A DNA stretch of 64,000 nucleotides from Ochotona curzoniae (taxonomy: Eukaryota > Chordata > Mammalia > Lagomorpha > Ochotonidae), in assembly GCF_017591425.1 (NCBI RefSeq), contig NW_024464918.1, positions 25,572,001 through 25,636,000 of the forward strand, in the 5' to 3' direction. Every line of letters starts with the position of its first letter. The first letter of the stretch is position 1. The position numbers and the translations under genes were made by a program. A model generated the notes under the pieces. The model searched no databases and was not told the origin of the DNA. It was given only the letters and a program-made list of their open reading frames with translations. Below, piece after piece: positions 45,557-57,499 of this stretch.

Positions 45557-47259
45557 CCAATTATTTTCTGACTGTGGAAGTCACACATCTTTAAGAGCTT
45601 CAGTCACTTCCCATATGCAGAGACTAACTATAGAGCATTTCTGTATTCCACTTCTGTTTTGAGATCCAAAAGGTCTTAGATTCATGCTCCTGTCTTAGGA
45701 GTACCTACACGGAGCAACCCCAAAAGCCAAGCTGAGGGTGGTGATAGTGGCAGCAGGGGCTGATAGCAATGATGGGAGTAGCAGTGGTAGCAGGAGATAG
45801 AGGAAGCTGCTTCCATCTGTGATCTCCCATCTCTGAGACCTTAGGCTATGGTTAGCAGGCACCTCTCCCAACTTTGAGAAGGATCAATCCTTTATCCTAT
45901 TACTTCCTAATTATGTCATCATTTGTCTATGCCTCTATTTTGTGGTTAAAATGGGAAGCTGCCTCTCTGCTGCCTTATTCTACTTGGCTGTTGTCTTCTA
46001 TGTCTGGGGTGGTATCCACATGAAACCATATAAGCCTTTGGCTCTCAGGCAACATCATTAAGATGGCAATTTTTACTTTTGGATTTCTTTAGAAGTAAGT
46101 TCTTGATTGCTTTGATTTACAGTACTCTAGGAAAAGTTATAGAAAGTGAAGAATATATGAAAAAAATGCAGATATCCAAAGTCCCAGCACGCAGCTCACA
46201 CACTGCTTCCTGGAGCAGTGAGAGTTGTTCGAGATGGTAATCCAAACAGTGACCTAGACTGGGGAACATGAGCAGGGCAGTGTCACCTCACAGTAAGGCA
46301 AGTGGTTTCAGAAGGGGTCAAATCCTAGAAGACACACGAGAGTGACAACAGAAGAACCAGCACAGGCCTCACCATAACAAGAATGAACTCCACTTCCCCA
46401 GCACCATAGCCAAGAGTAGAACTGGGAGAACTCGGCTCATCCTTAATGGTACACACCAAATCAACAATTTGAGAACATCAGAAAACTGACTGCAATCACG
46501 CACCACAACCTTCCATTTTCATTTAAGGAGATGCCTCTAAAAAGAATGCTGGAAAGTAGTAGAAACACAAGGAGAACCTATCCACAGTGAATTTCACAGC
46601 AAAGATTCAAAAACTTTTATGTGTTCCAATGTGATTGGAAACATGATACAAAAGCCTACACAATACTTGTTGGCTTACAATACAAAGGCCAAAACTCTCT
46701 GGAAAATAACTTTGAAACCAGCTGCTCTATAATATGAACAAAATACGATTACTGTGAAGAAAGACAAAGTAAAATAAGATATAAATGGAAACAATAAAAT
46801 GGAGGGTTGAAAGGTACAAACATAAAAGAGCTGAATAAAATTGGGACATTAAAATTTAATTATAAAATTTAATTTGCATGGCAAGCAACAGTAAGAATAA
46901 TCAACAGAGGACCCAGTACACACATAGAATATTCCCTATGAATCTATAGGCTTTTCTGGATCCTTTTTACTCTCCAAAGACTGTTGCTGGAAGGAAGACC
47001 TCAAGGGTGGTCCTTGGGAGAACACTAGCACGAAGCTAGGCTGCATTTCTTACAGGCCATTCCAGCAAGATTTCTCAGGAAATCCTCATCAGTAAAAGGA
47101 AGATACTCTCAAGGCTCTAGTTCTCATGGTCCTCTTCCAGCCTATACTCTCCAACAGATTAAGAGCACAAAAAATATACCCCCAAGTGATCAAGGGAAGT
47201 CTCTGGTTTTACTACATGCTAAGCTGTGCTTTCAAGTAATCAAAATAACACCATTCCAA

Positions 47260-47350
47260 TTTTGGAAGTCTTGGGCAAATCAGCCAAATCTTGCACAGAG
47301 CTTGGCAGAAAATAGGCAGCCAACAAATGTATAATAAAAAACCAGTGGGT
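47260..47350 (+). mobile_element. possible L2/MIR 3' fragment
   Basis: 'gggcaaatcagccaaatctt' and 'gcagccaacaaatgtataat' resemble the L2/MIR 3' end. Short and uncertain. Confidence 0.3.
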
Positions 47351-49326
47351 GAAAAGTTTAGTTGGCCCATCTCAGGGAATGATCTAGAATTGGGAGCCAT
47401 ATTTATTTTGCCAAGCCCAAGTACCAAGCTAAACAAAGTACCAAGTGCTGATGAAGATCAAAGTATGTGAACATGGGGAGCAGGACACCGTTCCCTGCTC
47501 ATCCAGAGCCCTGAGCAAACGAGGGACTGCTCAACAGCAGGGTTCCTGGTTGAACTTTACTGTTTGGGAGAATCAGCAGTACCATTCTGAACTTGTGCTT
47601 AGCTCCTGCTCTGTGGCCATCTCTCAGTTCTGACTGGATCTCAGTTTGTATTCTAGTCCATCTGCAATGTCCTCCTAGCAAAGGCAGCTGGCCTCATGAC
47701 TTATAGCTGCATGCTAATACACTTTCATGACATCTCTCAGATTTTCATGATTATTTTCTCATCCTTAGGAAAACTCAGAAGACAAGAAGGCAAATATCTT
47801 GGTTTGAGAGTCACTAAGCATGCTGATAAAAGTAAGATCATTTCATAACCACATTTTCTTCTTCTTTTTTTTTTTTTGCTCAGCACAAATGAGCTAAGGC
47901 GGTTTTTTTTAGATTAGCAAAGCAACCTAAAATGTCAGATTTCTTTTCATTAGTGTCACCTTACATAATATTCTGTTGCTTTGAGATTTCTCTGCCCCTT
48001 CAGCTCCCCCAGATCCAGGTGGTTACAAAGTCCTGCTGTCTCTCCCCCTTGCAGCTCGTCCTCTCCTTGCCCAGGTCTCAGGGCAGCGAGCTGGCTGAGC
48101 CCTTTGTGGGGTGTGCTCTGCCTCATCTACTGCTGCTGTGCTCTTCCTCAGTGTCTCTGCAATGAAAGACACACTGCACCCTGTGGGTAGGGTTGCCCTC
48201 CTAAAGCTGGGATCTGACCTCGTTATACCTTAGTCGACTGCACTTTTTTTTTCACGTTTTTTAATGGTATCAACAGGAAAGCACCCCTCCATCATTGTAT
48301 TAATAATTCTGCTCAGACCATGGGGTTCCACGCACTAACTCCAGCTTTACTCCACTCCTATGTGTCTCTGATCGCTATCCTTAGAGACAAGCATGGGATC
48401 CAGGCCATCTGGATCCATCTGTCTCTGAAAATGTGACTAGCCCGAGATTGAGAAATGAGTCATGTGAATGACCAACAAGGAATCTGTGCAAAACTCTCAA
48501 AAGATACACTCTCTCCAATGATCACAGAGGCGAAGAACTCCGGAGGCTGCATCTATACAGGATACTCCCACAAAGTGCCAGCACTGAGGTCAGGAGAGGT
48601 CACACACAAGCAGAAGCTAAAGGGAGGTGGTGGACATCAGTACAAACAACGTAAAGATGCTCCTGACGTCCCAGACCTGCCATCTTGGATTTACTAACCA
48701 GGTGAGCAAAGAAATAAATGCAGGGTTCCCCGCCCCCCCCACCCTCTCTGAATTAATCTTCTACACATTTCTGCATGTAGACGAAACATGAAATGCACAG
48801 AATGCCAACACTTAAAATTTTCAAAGCAGCTTCTTGTTTTTTAAAGAAAAAAAAAAAACAGTAACTTCTCCAACACAATATTCAAGATTCTAACCAAAGA
48901 TACCCAGTTAGCTTTTGAGCTTTGGCTCTCCTTTTATAAAAGGCCTCAAGTAGTTCTTTCAAATGCTAAAATCATGATGATCACAGACTGAATACCTGGG
49001 GCTAGAATCTCCACAGAATTTATTTCTGTATCTGATGCCACTGAGAGTGATATTTTTTCTAAGTCTGAAATACTCTTCCTCTGTGTCCTTCATTACTCAG
49101 TCTTACAGCTGCAGCCAGGGTTAAAGGATTAGATGGTAATAATATATTTTACATGACAGCTTCCACATGTATACAGATCTTGTCTTGCAAGAATTTCATA
49201 AGAGAAAATAAAAGGAAACTTTTTCCCAAGTTCAGTCTCTTACCATTCAAGTATCTGTTTTGGAATCCAGACCTTCCACAGATGTTTGCAGCTCTGGTCA
49301 GAAACGAGAGACTGAGGCTGCCTACC

Positions 49327-49382
49327 TGTCAGATGCTTAACTCATTCTCCACTTGACCTTAGCCAAAAGGCCGAGAAGCAAT
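49327..49382 (-). pseudogene. U2 snRNA pseudogene, 5' fragment
   Basis: On the minus strand it starts attgcttctcggccttttgg and continues with ctaaggtcaagtg, almost identical to the first 33 nt of U2 snRNA (which includes the branch-site-pairing region shortly after). Similarity then decays to 'catctgacagg' near 49327. The Sm site and 3' stem-loops are missing and no proximal sequence element was seen, so it is a dead, truncated copy. Confidence 0.8.
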
Positions 49383-49394
49383 GCTTAATTCAGT

Positions 49395-50010
49395 CTAAAT
49401 GAGGTCACTGCGAAGACTCAGCTATTACACTCCTGGCATTTATCCCAAAGGAACAATTTACACTCACAAAGAAGCCTAAACATGAACACTCACACTGCAG
49501 CAGCTTTATCTGCAATAGCCCCCACCTGAGATGTCCTTCCGTGGGCAAAGGGTGACACACACTGTGCTATGCCCATCCAGCAAAATGCTCACCCAGCAAG
49601 AGCAGAGGACAACTTACTGTTGCATGCAACACCGCAGTCCTGAACGCTGACTCAATGGGAAATCCCAAAAGGTTACCTACTGCATAATTCTATTTATATA
49701 ACTGTCTTGAAATAACAAAACTATAGAAATGAAGAACAATTGCCAGTTGCTATTAGGGATGGCGTGCAAGGGGGCAGGTAAGGCATATGAGTATAGCCAT
49801 AAAAGGGCATCACAAGGCTGTCGGGACAGAAATGCCCTGCACCCTGAATGCACCAACATTAATATCCTGGTTGTGATGCTGCATACAGTCTTGCAAGATG
49901 TTACCCACTGGAAAATCATGCATAAAGTACATAGTACCCTTCCTGATTATTGTTTATAACTGCACATGGACCTGTAAGCACCTCAAAATAAAAAGTTCAG
50001 TTTTCAAAAA
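49395..50010 (+). mobile_element. L1M 3' end
   Basis: Plus-strand relic: 'tattacactcctggcattta' and 'tatcccaaaggaacaattta', 'ctgcagcagctttatctgca', 'aatagccc', 'aaaatcatgcataaagtaca', ending 'cacctcaaaataaaaagttc'. Order matches the L1 ORF2 end and 3' UTR. The 80-codon frames here are shadows of it. Confidence 0.65.
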
Positions 50011-51035
50011 ATGAACCATATTTCCCAGTTAATCATTTCAAACAATAGGTCTTATCCTAACTGGTAATAGAACCTCCAAATAACTGAGTAGCCCTCCTAA
50101 CAAAACAAAGGACATAGAGAACAACGTCATGATGGGTGATGTGAGAGAGACTTTTTCCCGTCCATTGGGGTGCTAAACACATAAGAGGTACTAACAAGAG
50201 AACTGCCTCAGCCCAAAACACTCAGCTGGCACTCCAAGTGACGGCCCCTCCTCACAAGCGCACAGCCTGGGCTTCCATGGGGGTGACTAACAGTCACCAA
50301 TCTGAAATCCGATCTGTCTGCCATTTAGATCCATGTGACTCACTGAGGTTGGCTTGCATTCATATCTAAAAATACAGGAAATCTGCAGCCTAAGCAGATT
50401 TGGCTCATGGGTTCCTGTGTTTCTGATTTGAACACAGCCTGTTGGGAGATAGTGGTTTTATGTTTATATCAGCCAGTGGCCAAGGAGGCTCTGCTGCTCA
50501 AGTGACAGGGACTAGGCTGAAATCTAGAAGTAAAGAGGATCCTAAGATTGATCTGCTTATACACATTTTTATCGGGGAGTTATATGACACCTCCTCAGGA
50601 AAGGCAATGCGAACTACTGCGAGGGCTTCTGCAGGCTAGAATAATGCCCTTCCTTGGGCACTGGGTGTGTCCCATTAAATACCTGGCCCAAAAGAGGACA
50701 GAAGGAGTCATGAGCCATTCAAGACAGTGTAGGGTGTGGAAGTCATATGAGTGACCAAGCGCCACTTAGACTGGCAGTGGCCGAGTCTACAAAAAGGGAG
50801 GGCGTGGTGCTTTGGACCAGGCAGTTTTAATTTGTCCGGTCCAACTTGGAACCTTCTCCAGTGGTCCCTGCAGTCATGACAACGACAAAGAGGGTGGCTG
50901 ACTGCTGGGCATTGGCTCTCAGACACCCCAATTCCTTCCCCAGAAACTATCCCTACTTACAGAGCTGGTGGCATTTCAAAGTGGGTCCACCCCGTCCCCT
51001 CCAGACCTGCCTGGCCGAGCCACTGCTGCACTCAC

Positions 51036-51110
51036 CCATCAGGACACTCAGCAGCTTCTGCACTCTGGAGTTGACCCCAACAATTCGGTAGAGCCCTTGC
51101 TCATTGATCC
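51036..51110 (-). CDS. ARHGAP26: ARHGAP26 internal exon with the RhoGAP arginine finger
   Basis: 75-nt exon. The split G from the previous exon plus GG gives Gly, followed by INEQGLYRIVGVNSRVQKLL and SVLM, and one G is left over that becomes Asp with the next exon. The acceptor is tttctcttctcag and the donor gtgagt. GLYRIVG carries the arginine finger of RhoGAP domains: this Arg enters the GTPase active site and stabilises the transition state. Counting back along the exons fits Arg412 of human GRAF1, the residue mutated in GAP-dead constructs (established knowledge, from memory). The residue is intact, so the encoded domain is expected to be catalytically competent. It is separated from the next exon by the largest complete intron in the window (10,017 bp). 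Confidence 0.96.
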
Positions 51111-51889
51111 CTGAGAAGAGAAACATGATGATTCAATTAGAGGCACGGTAGGCAGCAGAGACGAGTGGGGCAACCTAACCAATTGCACTTTTTTCTTTTT
51201 TCATTTTCTCAGTCCTTCTAAAAGCTGCTCTAATGAAAGCCCCCTGTCACTCAGCTCAGCTCTGAGCAAAGGAGGGGATTCGGTACAGCTGTCTAGGATT
51301 GCACAGGTGTGCTGCACACTGCAGACCTCATGTTAGCTCAGTCATCGGAGGGGAAAGGAACTTTCCTCTTCTCCTGCCAAAGACGGCATCTGAAGACTTT
51401 TAGATGTGAAACATACTTTCAAAGATGTCACATTTAGCCAGTTTTTAACTTACAGAGCCAAAAGATGACATGATGAAAAATTCACACGACAGAAGGGACA
51501 AATATTTTACAATTTATTTTTACATATAGAATGACAATATTGAGGTGGGAAATGGTATTCAAGCTGGAGAATTTAGCAAATCCATCCATTTGTAAATACG
51601 TTTTATAGAAGAAGAGACAGGACAACCAGAGGGGATTTACTTTCAAACATCTGAACAAAGGATAGACCAAGAACTAATGCAGCACAGTGCTTCTGTTCTT
51701 TCTAAGGCATGAATTAGGTCACCACTATGTCACTGAAAAGAGAGGACAAGAGAGACCAAATGCTTCGAAAGGGTTTTTCTGCTGTTAGCTGCAGGCCTAT
51801 CATATCTGATGCTTCTCAAAGAACAGGTCTCCTCCAGCCGATCTTATTCCCCTGAGAACCACTTTCCAATGAACAAAGTGAATTCTTAA

Positions 51890-52560
51890 ACTCTTTCAAA
51901 GGCTTCCTACTATGTTTAGACCATCGTCAGACCTCCCTATGGGGACCTACAAGGCCAATGTCAGGGGTGGAAAGTGTCCAGCCACCTAGTCTTTAAATTC
52001 ATTTGGTTTTGTCCGGCCAAGGCAACCAGAGGTGGGACTTGATATTGAACAAGTCTACAGCAGGCAATTTTTAGGTTGATAATTTTGCATTTTATAAATA
52101 CCCAAATGGCCCTTGGCAGAAATCAGATTCCCTGTCCCTGGCTAGCACACTCAAACACCAGCCCACTATAAACACCTGGGCTATGCTTCAGCCACACTGG
52201 CCTTCCTCCAGCACACCAGACCCACATCTCATCTCACAGCTTTAGCCCCCACCACTGCTTGTACCTGAATGTTCTTCTCCTAGGTCTTCTGATCATGCAG
52301 GTCATTGCTCAAATGCAACCTTTGCCATCTAGCCCATCCTACAACCAACGCCACTGGTTAGTCATTCCCTTGTCCTGTTTTCTTTGTACCATATGAAATT
52401 ATCTGAAATTATCTTTTTTACCTGGTTCCTTGTTTGTCTGTCTTCTTAAAATAGGAATATCAACTCTGAGTATAATGTAATCTGAGTACAGTGATTCTTA
52501 TTCACATTTAAATCCCTAGTTGTACATGAATATAAGGCACATCCTACTGAATAAAACACT
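51890..52560 (+). mobile_element. L2 LINE relic
   Basis: 'ggcttcctactatgtttaga', 'gacctacaaggcc', then after a gap 'cttcagccacactggccttc', 'atgcaggtcattgctcaaat' and 'gcaacctttgccatctagcc' follow L2 order ('tacaaggccct', 'ccagccacactggccttctt', 'tttgctcaaatgtcacctt'). Confidence 0.65.
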
Positions 52561-53467
52561 TGGCTATACTCTATCAAGGCCAGTAAATACAATGCTTGAG
52601 AGCCAAAATGAAGTTCTCTGCCAGAAATTCAAGGAGAAGCTGACTGTGCACGGTCTTATGCAAGACCTACAAAGAAGTAGAATTAATCAACAGAGGAAAA
52701 TGGTCTGGAATAATAGGATTTTATTACTGAAAAGAGTCTCTAAATCATACATATCACCTGACATGGTTCTGATTTAAGAGTCCTTAACCAAAACTAAGGG
52801 ATGAGTCTCAACCTACTGAGTGGAAAAACTTTTATTCAGTCATGAGTCAAGGGCTGGGAAAGGTTTAAAGTGTCTCTACTTCCTTTACCCACATGTTTCC
52901 CTGAGATTTTACACAATTCCTGCTCTGCTGAAACCTTCCTGATGAATTTCAGAGAATATTGGATGCTTTTTCACCTCTGGTCACCACAGACATGTACATA
53001 CCCACGCACTGCAGTAGCACAACACCCAGTTCCTTCAGTAACTCATGCTGAAACAGCATTTAATTCACAAACTGTGCTCAGTGAAAACATTCTTAAAAAT
53101 TACAACACTTTCATCTCTGTTTTGCAGAAGGGAGGGGACAAGGGGGCAAAGCACAAGACTCCTTCTTCTTCTGTTTATTGCATATCTTGGCTAATTCTAA
53201 ATGCAAAAAGGTAGCTATCTGAGGTACTGGCATGCATTTATCTTTGTCCACATTTTAAAATCAGATGTTTCCAACTTGGTTTTGGATGCTGAAAACTGAA
53301 AGAAACAGGTGGCTCACCTCAACAAGAACTTCATGGGAGGTAGGGGGATGGTTGTTCTGGTCCTAGTTTTAGTTCTATTTTTATGCCTCCACTTTTAGCC
53401 ATCTACCTCCTATACTCACACTTTAAAAAAATAAGAAAAAAAGAAACTGCTCTTAGAAAATTACCTT

Positions 53468-53781
53468 GGTTGGGCCCTATAGCCTAGTGGCTCAAGTCTT
53501 CACTTTGCAAGCACCAGGATCCCATATGAGCACTGGTTTGCATCCTGGCTACTGTACTTCCCTTCTAGCTCCCTGCCTGTGGCCTGGGAAAGCAGTTGAG
53601 GATGGCCCAAAGCCTGGAGACCCTACACCTGCATGGGAGATGCAAAGGAAGCTCCTGGCTTCAGAATGGTTCAGCTCTGGCCATTGCAGCCACTTGGGGA
53701 GCAAACTAGCAGATGGAAGATCTTTATCTTTCTCCTTCTCTCTGTAAATCTGACTTTCTAATTTAAAAAAAAAAGTATTTT
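53468..53781 (+). mobile_element. CSINE, nearly intact, with TSD
   Basis: Full-length plus-strand copy: head gttgggccctatagcctagt, 'aagcaccaggatcccatatg', 'gaggatggcccaaagcctgg', 'agcagatggaagatctttat', tail 'ctctctgtaaatctgacttt' plus A-run. TSD aaattacctt at 53458-53467 and 53782-53791, perfect over 10 bp. Confidence 0.93.
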
Positions 53782-54531
53782 AAATTACCTTAGTAATGTA
53801 AACTTCAAAAACATTTTGAGGCTGTAGTTATGAAATGTTTTTGTAACTAACTTACATATATTTGGAAACTATAGCTATGTGAAATAGATACAAGAGAGGC
53901 AGAGGGCAAAAAAGGAGCAGAAGCCAGTGAGAACACAGTGAGGCTGCACACAGGAGTTCCCCTCTGTTGAGCCCTGCCAAAGGCTCCATATGTAATGTAG
54001 CTGTTTTTATAAGTCACATTTTTCATGCACATGATTTTAAAAATGCTGCACCCCAGAAAAATTCATTCACACTGTATTTCCAGTATTCCCTAGGATTTTT
54101 GTTTGTCTGTTTTTTAGCTACATGAGGATACTGCTGTTGGTTTAACCAATTTCTCAGACACTTGGCCAGGTTCTGATTTTATACCTTAACAACACCATTG
54201 TGTAAACATTCTCATCATTCCATCTGTCTTTTCCTGATTTCCTCAAGATTCATTTGCAGCCATTTCATCTTCATCTACTTTAGATTCTCTGGGTATATTT
54301 TAGCTAGTTTTGCAAGCTGTCTTGACTCTTTGTTTATAAGGAGATATATATACAGCAGAAATCAGAAGACATCTTTGGAGATGTTTGTTCTACATTAAAA
54401 TAATGAGTTTGGAAAGAGTAACTTTGATGGGACTCATAGCAGGCAAGGCTGGTTTCTTTTCTCTAATCTTGTTTATGTCATTACCAACAGGTTTATCTCT
54501 CAACTGCTAAGTTACACAGCCTGTCTCTGAT

Positions 54532-54745
54532 TAAACATTTATTTATTGGAAAGTCAGATATACAGAGAAGAGGAGAGACAGACAGGAAGATCTTTCATCC
54601 ATTGATTCATTCTCCAAGTGGCCACAATAGCAGGATCTGAGCTGATCAGAAGCCAGGAGCCTCTTCTAGGTCTCCCAAGCAAGTGCAGGGTCCCAAGGCT
54701 TTGGGCCATCCTTGACTGCTTTCCCAGGCAGGGAGCAGTTGAGAG
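54532..54745 (-). mobile_element. CSINE, 5'-truncated
   Basis: Tail side aacatttatttattggaaag, then 'cagatatacagagaagagga', 'gaagatctttcatccattga' and 'gcagggtcccaaggctttgg'. It stops before the head. It ends 166 bp from the ARHGAP26 exon at 54911. Confidence 0.85.
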
Positions 54746-54910
54746 CTCCTGCTTTAGACCATCATAACAAGGGGAAACACCAACAAAGGCTTTCGTCGCT
54801 GGAGAGTTAATGAGTCACTTAAAATTGGAAACTGGCAGGTAACTGCTCTGCCACCTCACCAGATGTATGACCTTCCATGGAAAACAATGCCATCTGTTAA
54901 ACTACTTTAC

Positions 54911-54976
54911 CTCTGGTTTCCACAGCATGGATGCATTTCCTGATTATGCTGAAGCCAATGCTGTCCAACTGTGCAG
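54911..54976 (-). CDS. ARHGAP26: ARHGAP26 internal exon, start of RhoGAP domain
   Basis: First of five exons in the window in transcript order (66 nt). Read on the minus strand it starts with the last two bases of a codon (CT), then encodes AQLDSIGFSIIRKCIHAVETR's core (seen as QLDSIGFSIIRKCIHAVETR), and leaves one G for the next exon. The acceptor is a pyrimidine tract ending ctctttcag and the donor is gtaaag. In GRAF-family proteins this segment opens the RhoGAP domain, just after the PH domain and a short Ser-rich linker. The protein stimulates GTP hydrolysis by RhoA and Cdc42 and works at membranes with its BAR and PH modules. The match to ARHGAP26 rather than ARHGAP10 or ARHGAP42 is from memory of the paralogues and is strengthened by all five exons together. 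The preceding exon (end of the PH-RhoGAP linker) was not found between here and 64000. Confidence 0.95.
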
Positions 54977-55139
54977 CTGAAAGAGCAAGAGAAGGCAGTC
55001 AAGTTGTTAGCTGTGCAATCAACCTCAGGATAAGAGTTAACTAAGATGGGGGGGAATCAATTGCATGGTACGGTCATGGATTCTTACTTTTCCCCACTAA
55101 AAATAGGAGAACAGTAATAGCTGGCACAAGACAAGAGCT

Positions 55140-55265
55140 TACCCTAAGTGTTAGCCTCAATTCTAAACACTTTACATGTATTATTCCATTTTCACATTTT
55201 TAAAATTTGTTTGATTCTCACAGTAACCTGTAGTTACAGTAATGTGCAAAGTTATCCTTTGAAGA
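55140..55265 (+). mobile_element. MIR fragment
   Basis: 'ctaaacactttacatgtatt' followed by 'attccattttcac' matches the MIR core region ('tctaagcactttacatgtattaactcatttaatcctcac'). Confidence 0.55.
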
Positions 55266-55349
55266 AACCCCAGAACAGTATGACAGGTACCTTTAGATTG
55301 CTTTGGTTGCAACAGGAGCTGTCAGACTAACTAGTTTCCCACAGGCAGC

Positions 55350-55495
55350 ATGAGTCAGGTGCTCTTTAAATGTTGGCTAAGTGTTTTACTTGGATGATCC
55401 CAACTGATCTCAACAAGTCCCCCAGGCAGAGGTTCCTGGTAGCCCCAGAGTACAGACCAAGGGACAGACTTGGTAAAGTGAAATATCTGGAACAA
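55350..55495 (+). mobile_element. possible second MIR fragment
   Basis: 'gtcaggtgctctttaaatgt' and 'agtgttttacttggatgatc' and 'gggacagacttggtaaagtg' recall MIR order. It lies about 90 bp after the first MIR in the same orientation. Confidence 0.4.
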
Positions 55496-55548
55496 TACTG
55501 ATGAGCTAAAATGTGGAGCTGGATGTAATCCTGCTCAGGTTTTTTGAG

Positions 55549-55604
55549 AAAAAAAAAAGAAAAAGAAAAAGAAAACAAAAAAACAAGAGGGCGGGGGGGG
55601 GGGG
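55549..55604. repeat. A-rich run followed by a 12-base G run
   Basis: A/G-rich segment (aaaaaaaaaagaaaaagaaa...) followed by a homopolymer of 12 G at 55593-55604. Low complexity; slippage-prone. Confidence 0.9.
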
Positions 55605-56096
55605 AGGACGAGCAAGTAGAAACAGACAAATGATCCCGAAGCAAATTCAGGTAGCCTGGAAGAAGCTATGTGGAAAGGAACTAGTAAAGCTGCAGAGAGT
55701 CACTCTGTGTGAGAAATTAGCAGGGGCAGAGTTCTCCAAAACCCACTCCCTAAACTCCAAAACTACATGTCTACATCAGCATAGTCCCAGTTTCTCACCT
55801 GGCACAGTCGACAAACTCGGCTGTGCTCCTCCCTATGTGTTGACTACCCCACAGTCAGGCACATGAATGAATTCACCATCGGCTTCTTTAGAATTTTTAG
55901 GGCAAAATATACAAAATATAATGTTCCAAGTTGACAATGGAGTATCAGAAAGTAGGAGGGCAAGTATTTATAAGTGATTTGCTGTCATTTCAATATATGG
56001 TATTGATGAAAACTGAGTGAAACTAATTCATTTTGGATCTCATGCCAAATTCCTCAAATTCTTAACAGAAATGAACTTAGATCTAAAGGTGATTGC

Positions 56097-56150
56097 AAAA
56101 AAAAAAAAAAAAACCAACAACAACAACAAAAAAAAACAAAAACAAAAAAC
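56097..56150. repeat. A-rich (CAA)n low-complexity tract
   Basis: A homopolymer of about 15 A, then accaacaacaacaac and further A-runs. It could be the tail of an eroded retroelement in plus orientation. Confidence 0.85.
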
Positions 56151-56589
56151 CCCACTAACTACTGAGAATACTGAGAATAAAATTGATACTATTTTCCCCA
56201 CCTTTCTCTTTCCAAAGTAAAACAGGTCCATTGCTTAGGGTTACTTTTTACAAACACTCTCAGCCTCTAGGATCAGACGTCAAGCACCAGAACAGAAACA
56301 GTAAACTGTTCTCCTCCCTGGAGACTACCTGCTGCACAGGCCATTCTTATTCCTTGAAAATGGTAATGAGTCACTAAAGTGTCAACCCTTGCTTTTCCAG
56401 TATGAACCAAATATTTACAAATTGTGGCATTCTAGGCTTTCTCGCTGGAATCAGCAAGCCAAACCACAATATTTCTTCCAAATAGAACTCAACAAACTCA
56501 CACAGTGGACATTTTTCTAATATAACAACAACTTATAATATGCGGGCCAAATACTGTTGAAATCCAGGGAAAGTTCATTCTTGAACCGT

Positions 56590-57350
56590 TTTACAGACAC
56601 ATAATTCACATACTGTAATGTTCACTCATTTAGTTGTACAATACAGTGGTTCCTCACATTATTTATAAAGTATGCATTAACTACCATACTCTAACTCCAG
56701 AATACTTCTGCTCCCCACTCCACCAAAATAAAACTCACACACATAAGCAGTCACTCTCCAGTGACTCTCCCAAACCTGGTAACCATAATTCTAATTTCCT
56801 TCTCTAGAAATTTGCATATTCTATATATACCTCACATAAATGGAATCATACGAGTTCTTTTATGTCTAGCTTCTTTCCCTTAATCCATGTGGTAGCATGG
56901 TGCTTTGTTCCTTTTTAATATTAAGCAATCTTCCAATGCTGAGACATGCCACGTTTAGCTGAGCCAGTCATCAGGTGACTGGCATATGGGCTGCTTCCAC
57001 TTCTTGGCTATTAGGAACAGTGTTATCAAGAACATCTGTGTATAAGTCTTCTTCATTGTGTAGACACATATTTATACTTCTCTTGAGTCTGTAGCAATGT
57101 AGCTTAGCAGAACAGAACTGCTAGGTCACTGGATCACTCCATGAATCACTTTTTGAGAAACAACCAAACTTTTCCGAAGCAGCTGCATCATTTTACATTC
57201 TCACCAGCAACAGAGGAGAGGTCAATACTTCTACTTTGCTTTCCTATGATAGCCATCCTGGTGGGTGTCAAGTGGCATCTCATTGTGGTTTTGATTTGCA
57301 TCTCCCTACTAATGACGCTGTGCATCTTTTCATGTTTAGGAGAGATTTTC
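56590..57350 (-). mobile_element. L1M 3' end, about 760 bp
   Basis: Reverse complement of the L1 ORF2 end and 3' UTR. Read on plus: 'cataaatggaatcatacgag', 'ttaatccatgtggtagcatg', 'tgggctgcttccacttcttg', 'gcatcattttacattctcac', 'catctcattgtggttttgat'. Box order is complete. The 116-codon plus-strand frame at 57141 is antisense to L1. Confidence 0.78.
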
Positions 57351-57499
57351 ATTCCTTTAAGCAGTAGTCAGAAAACAGAGCTTACTGGAAAGTATTTGTC
57401 AAATGGGAAATTATTTTTGGTGCTTAACGAAGTTTCCAACATTTTAACTGTGATTCCACAGTCGCTTGAAGCATTTTTATTCTTCTTTTGAGAGGCGAA

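Larger units (their letters stand above)
41019..51035 (-). other. ARHGAP26: ARHGAP26 intron (10,017 bp)
   Basis: Complete intron between the arginine-finger exon and the 88-nt exon. It contains L1M fragments (41110-41830, 44880-45180, 49395-50010), CSINE pieces, a probable LTR 3' end (42440-42665), an L2 tail and the U2 pseudogene fragment. The remaining stretches, about 42670-44780, 45560-47200, 47350-49320 and 50010-51030, show nothing I recognise. Confidence 0.93.
51111..54910 (-). other. ARHGAP26: ARHGAP26 intron (3,800 bp)
   Basis: Intron between the first two exons of the window, with donor gtaaag and acceptor ttctcttctcag. It contains an L2 relic (about 51890-52560), a full CSINE with TSD (53468-53781) and a truncated CSINE (54532-54745). 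Confidence 0.93.

Noticed and set aside
49395..49500. U2/L1 chimeric retrocopy
   Set aside because: The U2 fragment and the L1 are on opposite strands and 13 bp apart, so they do not fit the template-switch chimera pattern.
57141..57491. 116-codon plus-strand frame with a hydrophobic segment
   Set aside because: It is the antisense reading of an L1 3' end, so the apparent membrane segment is not meaningful.
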